DNA of 64,000 nucleotides. It comes from Trebouxia sp. TZW2008 (lineage: Eukaryota; Chlorophyta; Trebouxiophyceae; Trebouxiales; Trebouxiaceae). Positions 59,501 to 64,000 of this stretch are shown here, piece by piece; the first letter of the stretch is position 1, and the number at the start of each line of letters is the position of its first letter. The position numbers and the translations under genes were made by a program. The stretch spans positions 4,664-68,663 of the forward strand of contig BDIU01000412.1 of the NCBI GenBank assembly GCA_002118135.1, given 5' to 3'. The notes below the pieces were generated by a model that was given only the letters and a program-made list of their open reading frames with translations, had not been told where the DNA came from and searched no databases.

Positions 59501-60765
59501 CAAGCATGGTGCGGCGCTATGTGGCCCAACTGCGCTGCACTGACAACACGGCAGAGCTTACCCTGAATGCCTTCAACGAGCAGGTCAGTCACATGCACCA
59601 GCCTGTCTCTGTAGAGGAACAGCATCCAGAACTTATGTTGGGCAATGTTGGCAGGAGCTGCAACAACACCATCAGCAGCTCTGGCAGCAGTTGCACCAAC
59701 ACCAGCAGACACAGCAGCACCATTATCAGCAGCAACAGCTTTTTCAGCTGCATTAACTGCAGCACATCGCAGCTTGTACAAATGCATCCGGTTGCTTTCG
59801 GGTCTGCGCCACTCATCCTGGCTTGAGAGCTGAAATGCTTGGCAGAAACTGCTGTGCCATGTCGATCTGAAACAATGGCAGCAGGCACAGATCCTGACTT
59901 GTTTCTGCACCTTTGCTTTGCTGCTAACAGCAGTCACAGGCTAGACAGAAGGCGCAGGCTAAGGCATGCCTATCTTGCCTTTCCTACTGATCAAGAACAT
60001 TCCACGAGAGGCTTGAGCCCTGCCTATGCCTGGAGCTTGCCGAGCTTCACCTCAATTTGTTCAGCTCTGCCTTTGCTGATCCTGCCTGATTGAGGAGTGC
60101 TGCGCCTTGCCGCTCAACGAGCGTCTCCACTGTACCATCCTGTGCTTGTCTACAGGTGGAGAGCCTGCTGGGCATGTGTGCAGATGACTTGGCTCTCCTG
60201 AAGGAAGGCAGTACAGAGAAGCAGCAGCAGTACCAAGCCCTGCTCAAGAAAGTACAGTGGCAAGACTTTGTAGTGCGCCTACAGACAAGGACAAGGTGCT
60301 CTCTCTGCTTATGTTGTTGAATGCACACAGCATTTGTTACCTGTATGTGGTTGTTCTGCACACACAGCAATGTCTGTTTGCTCACATGAGAAGTCGGAGC
60401 AAAAGTGTGTCTCGATTGCACAGGACGGCAACATGCTGATAGTGCTCTATGTCATATTGTACCACAGACAAAGTGGATATCATTCTGCAGCATTCAAGGG
60501 TTGCTGCAACAGCAACAAGCTTTTGAGAGTTGGCTAAGGTGGCTTGTCTGTGAACGTCAGCAGATGCTGCAAAGCAAAGTGCCAAACGTGAGCTGTCCAG
60601 GCAGCATCTCAGGCAATGTATGAAATCAGTGTGTTTTGCAGGGAGTATGAAGGCCAGCTGAAGATGAGATATACTGTGCAGTCTATGAAGCCTGTTGATT
60701 TCGTGGCAGAGAGCAAGCGCATGATTGAGCAGTTGACCAAGTTGCGAATCAAGTCTGAGGCTTAA
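53532..60765 (+). CDS. RPA1: Replication protein A large subunit (13 exons, 666 aa)
   Basis: Single-stranded-DNA-binding subunit for replication, repair and recombination in the nucleus. Exons: 53532-53609, 53686-54176, 54534-54750, 55074-55145, 55640-55728, 56170-56269, 56526-56638, 57270-57388, 57791-57932, 58855-59035, 59449-59583, 60156-60295, 60642-60765; sum 2001 nt. The N-terminal OB fold is at about 1-105 (VFELQPLGKK, SDGKDSIEAIF, GCIVKLISFTCNFI), with a linker to about 205. DBD-A is at about 215-345 (IAALNPYNMNWTIKARLVKK, GSVWRDLADKY, VYYVSRGKVKPANKTY), DBD-B at about 350-475 (DLLGVVTSVGPLGSVKRKS, VTLTLWGETA, INPETPEAQALKQWYD), and DBD-C from about 480 to the end. In DBD-C the zinc-ribbon region reads YYQACPDNNRK...WYCEYDGKTY, with only two of the usual four cysteines. 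Start ATG 53532 has a CACC context. Six introns hold exon echoes or tandem copies. Confidence 0.95.
54951..55073 (+). repeat. 67-bp tandem repeat before RPA1 exon 4
   Basis: tcagcaagctgtcag(c/t)aagaagcagta.gagcatgaaactgtcatg begins at 54951 and 55018. The second unit runs into the exon 4 acceptor. Confidence 0.92.
56094..56150. repeat. (ATC)n / (CATCAC)n microsatellite in RPA1 intron 5
   Basis: Imperfect CAT/CAC trinucleotide tract, about 55 bp, just upstream of exon 6. Confidence 0.9.
56623..56790 (+). repeat. Four-unit exact 43-bp repeat of RPA1 exon 7 3' end and donor
   Basis: ccctgttagaccaaag|gtacaa (LLDQR plus donor) starts at 56623 (real), 56666, 56709 and 56752. Units 2 and 3 keep the GTACAA donor; unit 4 has AGTACA. 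Confidence 0.96.
57121..57190 (+). repeat. Decayed copy of RPA1 exon 8 5' edge
   Basis: gcag..agaagactg...tgaccct.tgg.g.gac is shared between 57124 and the real acceptor at 57266, a period of 142 bp. The copy meets a stop. Confidence 0.85.
58316..58854 (+). repeat. Three decayed copies of RPA1 exon 10 5' part
   Basis: The exon start RGSSGASGSQERLTFKQ and about 40 further codons are present at 58325, 58501 and 58679 before the real exon (58855), spaced about 176-178 bp. Copy 1 has a changed acceptor (TTGAG). Copies 2 and 3 keep TGCAG. Copy 2 stays open for about 50 codons; copy 3 shifts frame after DAK. The intervening tgtaacatcaggctgtctatgtgtat is duplicated too. Confidence 0.95.
59283..59370 (+). 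repeat. Decayed copy of RPA1 exon 11 5' part
   Basis: gttgagcagaatgggcagtgg lies at 59287 against the real exon from 59449 (period 163 bp). A changed TGG/TAT context creates a TGA stop after EQNGQWYL. Confidence 0.92.
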
Positions 60766-61385
60766 CGAGATCTGCATCAATGCGGAACATTTTATGCATA
60801 CTGATGCTTGCGGCACATGCATCAGCTTAGGTGTGAGTAGTGTTGCAGATACCCTCATGCCCAAGTGACCATAAGTCTTGAGCTCATACTGATGCTTGCT
60901 ACACAATGGCGCCTGTATTTGTGCTGTCTTCAGCTGTGTACACCCTTCTCAAGGATCAAGCAGTCTTCACAATGTACAGCCAGACCAGTACTGTCACAGA
61001 GGCTCAGCATGCATGTGTACTTGTTTATGCACCTGAGGACGAACGTTTTGCAAGGAGTGCATGTTGCTTGATGGAAAAGTGGGAGAATGTTTACAGAACA
61101 GTCTATATCTGTTCATCAAATCACAAAGTGCTTTGCACTACTGAACATACAAAAGCATAGTACAGAAAGTTCAACAGCAAGTGTCAGAAGTCAAGCAACT
61201 TGTTAGTCACAAACACACTCATTTGTTACCGACTGACGACTATCAGTACCCAGGCATACGCTGTGCATACAAGACAAGCTGGATCATTAGATTCATTTGT
61301 TGGGAATCTCTCCGTTGCCTACGCCAATCATCCTTTTCTTCAAAGGCTATCAATGGCTGCTAGACTCAAGCCCTGTGCCTCAGAA
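60766..61385. other. Convergent intergenic region, RPA1 / membrane protein
   Basis: 620 bp with both 3' flanks. A plus frame at 60906-61160 has no domain. A 19-base text actgatgcttg(c)..gcacatg/acacaatg is weakly repeated at 60800 and 60888. Nothing else seen. Confidence 0.45.
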
Positions 61386-63226
61386 TTACGAGCTGTAGAA
61401 GCAGCTGTGAGTCAGGCTGCCAGTATTCTGGGGGCATATCTTGAGGTTGACTGAAGTTGAACTCGTGAAGTCACACGACATCTGGCTGTTTGCAATGGCA
61501 GTGAAGCAGCTGCCGTCCTCAAATAGGGAAGCAAAGCCGTACACTCCAATGCCTTGAGCAAAAGCACCCATTGCTATTGCCAGTGTGACTGCTGACAGAG
61601 GGTGGTTGAACTCGCAGAAGAGCGCAATGCTCCACCCAATGTAGAAATGGTGGATGTGTTGAGTGCTGTACACGCTGTAGTGCGCTGTCACCAACCCAAA
61701 GACAAGGTAAAACCTGCACAGCACGGCACAATCTTGTCAGCAGTCTGTCCATACTGTCCACCACACATGCAACAAGTTTGTGAAGCACATGTTGTCATAT
61801 AGGCACAACTACGTGCAAGTTGTACTATGTGTCCATCAGCATGCGCAACAAAACAGCAAAAGTGTGCGGCAGGAAGGCTTACATTTGCACAGCAAATCTG
61901 CTGCCCAGGTAGGTCAGGAAACCCCTCTTGCTGTGAGTAGTCCAGGCAGCATATAGATGCCATACAATGATGGTGCCTGCAATGATGACGATGATGATGA
62001 ACAAAATCCACATCCCGCCTCCCCAACGGTGCACATCTGCCAGACTGTGCTGAAAAGCTGGAATTCTGCTGATAGCTGAGTACACTGGAGGAGTTCCAAT
62101 GAAAATCAAAATCCAGTAGATTTGCCTCCTGCAAAAGCAAAGGCAACGTTAGGCCATGGCCAACAAATGCAGAGTATGTCATTTGCAACAAGTATGCCAT
62201 TCATAGTCATAGCTCAGTGAGTCAGCAGACATGATCAGCATTAGATGAAGCTGAGTGTCTATGCGTGAACAGCACAGAGATGGTATTGTGCTTTCAAGGA
62301 CTCATCAGCGGAATTGTGCGAGGAGCAAGTCTCAACAGTGCAGTTGAACAGCAGTCGATAGCTGATCTGGTGGAGAGCTCACCAATGAAACAACCAGGCA
62401 AAGCGCTCAACATCATAGACTCCCACAAACCAACCCAACAGGAAACCAAACTGCAGGAACTTGGAGATGTCTTCAAACGTGTCAAAGGGATCTTGCCCAG
62501 GTGTGCTGGAGTCACCAGCCCAATTGAAGTGGGCGGCAACGCGCGCTGAAGCATAGCCGCACATCAGTAGGCAAGTCCAAATACCCTGCAGGCAGCAAAA
62601 AGCATTCATACTCTGTCTTACAAGCTATGGCAAAAAGCTATGGCTTAAGCAGACAGAGAACTTTATGAGCACTCTGGCAGCAATGCTATACAGGGACATG
62701 ACTTACCACTAGCAAGTACTTCTCTACATATCTGCTGCCGCCGAAGTAGCTTCTGCCTGCTTTGCTTGTGGCAGTAGGTTCAGTCGCGTCTGAAACGCTT
62801 CTGCTGAGGATCTGCAGCGCGAGAGTCAGATAGTCAGCGCAAACCGCGGCTATCGGCCAAGCTGATGTTATAGGATTTGCACAAGATACTGGAGTGCTTG
62901 ATCATGAGCGAGGTGCTAAGCAAAACGGTGATCTGGTAAGCTGCAAAGTCGTCCGCGCTTCTCACCTCGTTGTTGTTGTTTAGTTTCAAGCTGCCGTTCG
63001 AGGAGCCGGCGACACTCTGAGCTTCCACGTCGCGTAGAAGTCCATTGTGCACCGACCAAGAGGTCGTGCGAGGCGGAGAACGTCCGGAAACTGAGATAGG
63101 CAAGACAGGAGCCATGCTCGTGTTGTCTGAGTCGCGGCCCAAGAGCAAAGCTGTTGTCTCTGCAGACGGTCCGCGGTGGTCTTGTAAGTTGCGCAGAACG
63201 TTGTCGGAGCCCTGTCGGGGCGTCAT
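61386..63226 (-). CDS. Uncharacterised polytopic membrane protein with HIHHFYIGW motif (5 exons, 380 aa)
   Basis: Exons on the minus strand: 62966-63226, 62707-62811, 62383-62585, 61883-62128, 61386-61713; sum 1143 nt with matching phases. The first 87 residues are polar, with RR and NNNN tracts and no signal peptide, so the N-terminus is probably cytosolic. Hydrophobic segments follow: FLQFGFLLGWFVGV, IYWILIFIGTPPVY, MWILFIIIVIIAGTIIVW, FYLVFGLVTA, YIGWSIALFCEF and AVTLAIAMGAFAQGIGVYGF, about six helices. The motif HIHHFYIGW next to a helix, followed by FNHP, is conserved-looking and could bind metal or haem by its clustered histidines, but this is only inference. The C-terminal end has four cysteines and lies after the last helix. 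I do not recognise a named family. The start at 63226 precedes a well-formed exon and a GC-rich hairpin lies just upstream. Confidence 0.82.
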
Positions 63227-63246
63227 TTTGTACGTCGCAGGTCGCT

Positions 63247-63276
63247 GCACCGCGGCCTTGGCCGCGCGCGGTGCAA
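63247..63276. repeat. GC-rich interrupted palindrome upstream of membrane-protein start
   Basis: tgcaccgcggcc-tt-ggccgcg-cg-cggtgca can fold into a long GC-rich hairpin about 20 bp 5' of the start codon at 63226, so in the 5' UTR or core promoter. Confidence 0.8.
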
Positions 63277-64000
63277 GCCTGACTAACTATTAGTCACAAC
63301 TTCATCGTCAGGTCCTGCTGACATGAAACCGGCATGCTGCAAGTGCAGTGAGCCAGCATTGACAGGCCGACGCAATCCACTGCGACGCAGCGCTAAAGCA
63401 GTCAGCAAAGACGGAAAGCAGTCTGCCGCAGTGCGTGTTTGTGCCCATTGCCGATGAAATGCCGCAGACCTGAAATTGATGGCAGAACATTCGAATGCTT
63501 TGAAATTCAGTCTAGCAGTGTTGAAAACCAATGTGAGCAGCTTGCGCCCGGCATGCGTTGCAATGCTTGCTCTCTTGATGTCATGATCACGTTGTGTCCA
63601 TGACATCAAGAATGCATTCAGCTTTGCACAATGTATTACTAATGCATGCGATCAGGGTCATGGACAAGGGAAATGTGTTTTCGATAAACATCATAACTGA
63701 AGAGCAGTAGGCAGGCAGACTTCGTGATTTTGCAAACTCTCAACCTACCTGTAAGATGGGCTGTCAAGTATTATAGACCCAAAGCGCCTCAAAGAGTGCC
63801 AGCTGCCAGCTGTCAGGCCGATGAAGAGGAATGACCGCGATCGACATGCATGACATTGTCAGTGGGTTGACCTCGCGCAACGACAGGCAACGTCGGTCGT
63901 CTGCGGGCACCACTAGGATGTGATGCTTTCTGTTAGTATTGGGCTGTGTCGGCAGCAGCGTCTGCAGGCCACGGCATCATACGATGCAAAGGATTGCGAC
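63277..64000. other. Unassigned right end; possible first exon at 63831
   Basis: No domain-bearing frame. A short plus frame from ATG 63831 to 63923 (MTAIDMHDIVSGLTSRNDRQ...) follows gaagagga and reads like the N-terminus of a cytosolic protein, so it could open a gene that leaves the window. No donor is obvious, so this is weak. Confidence 0.3.
63574..63610. repeat. Perfect 12-bp inverted repeat, 13-nt loop
   Basis: cttgatgtcatg (63574-63585) and catgacatcaag (63599-63610) are exact reverse complements. Function unknown: it could be a hairpin in a transcript or the termini of a short relic element. Confidence 0.9.

Noticed and set aside
1..64000. Prokaryotic-style operons, ribosome binding sites, terminators, tRNA genes
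   Set aside because: Intron-split eukaryotic genes throughout; no cloverleaf-like or Shine-Dalgarno-linked arrangement could be supported by eye.

Overview
The window looks like nuclear DNA of a green alga, most likely a chlorophyte of the trebouxiophycean type. The evidence is plant/algal-type proteins split by many short introns with GT or rare GC donors and almost invariant CAG acceptors. Genes lie on both strands with no operons, and GC content is moderate. The genus cannot be fixed from sequence alone. I found no rRNA, tRNA, CRISPR array, transposase or origin.

Layout. 1-1467 (-): 3' part of an unrecognised gene. 3205-7221 (-): decapping activator DCP1. 7454-10310 (-): four-EF-hand calcium-binding protein. 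11133-18915 (-): CDK11/CDKG-type (PITSLRE-like) kinase. 19511-34346 (+): giant single-pass membrane protein whose outer part is built of beta-repeat and tail-fibre-like modules. 35281-37599 (-): PP6 catalytic subunit. 37947-44797 (+): plastid S1-domain protein. 45215 to about 46111 (+): F-box-like protein with an uncertain 3' end. 47103-52775 (+): dynamin-like GTPase. 53532-60765 (+): RPA1. 61386-63226 (-): polytopic membrane protein. For eight of these genes I chained exons by phase, and each full model sums to a multiple of three: EF-hand 380 aa, DCP1 408, CDK 692, giant protein 2822, S1 580, dynamin-like 812, RPA1 666, membrane protein 380. PP6 also closes, at 306 aa.

These are mostly unrelated housekeeping genes (mRNA decay, splicing/transcription kinase, phosphatase, plastid translation, membrane remodelling, DNA replication) around one lineage-specific surface gene. 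I infer two divergent promoter regions, 18916-19510 (CDK/giant protein) and 37600-37946 (PP6/S1).

The most striking signal is not a gene. In six of the nine well-modelled genes, exon edges together with their splice sites have been tandemly copied into the adjacent intron, giving decayed 'exon echoes' at some 20 places. Acceptor-side echoes sit upstream of the real exon and donor-side echoes sit downstream. Periods range from an exact 43 bp (RPA1) through about 68 bp (CDK, arranged as a four-part higher-order repeat) to about 177 bp. The introns of these genes appear to have grown largely by this process. The second main signal is the giant protein, with higher-order 141-bp coding repeats, an assembly gap mis-sized by one base, and three intron-split copies of a module resembling phage tail-fibre repeats.
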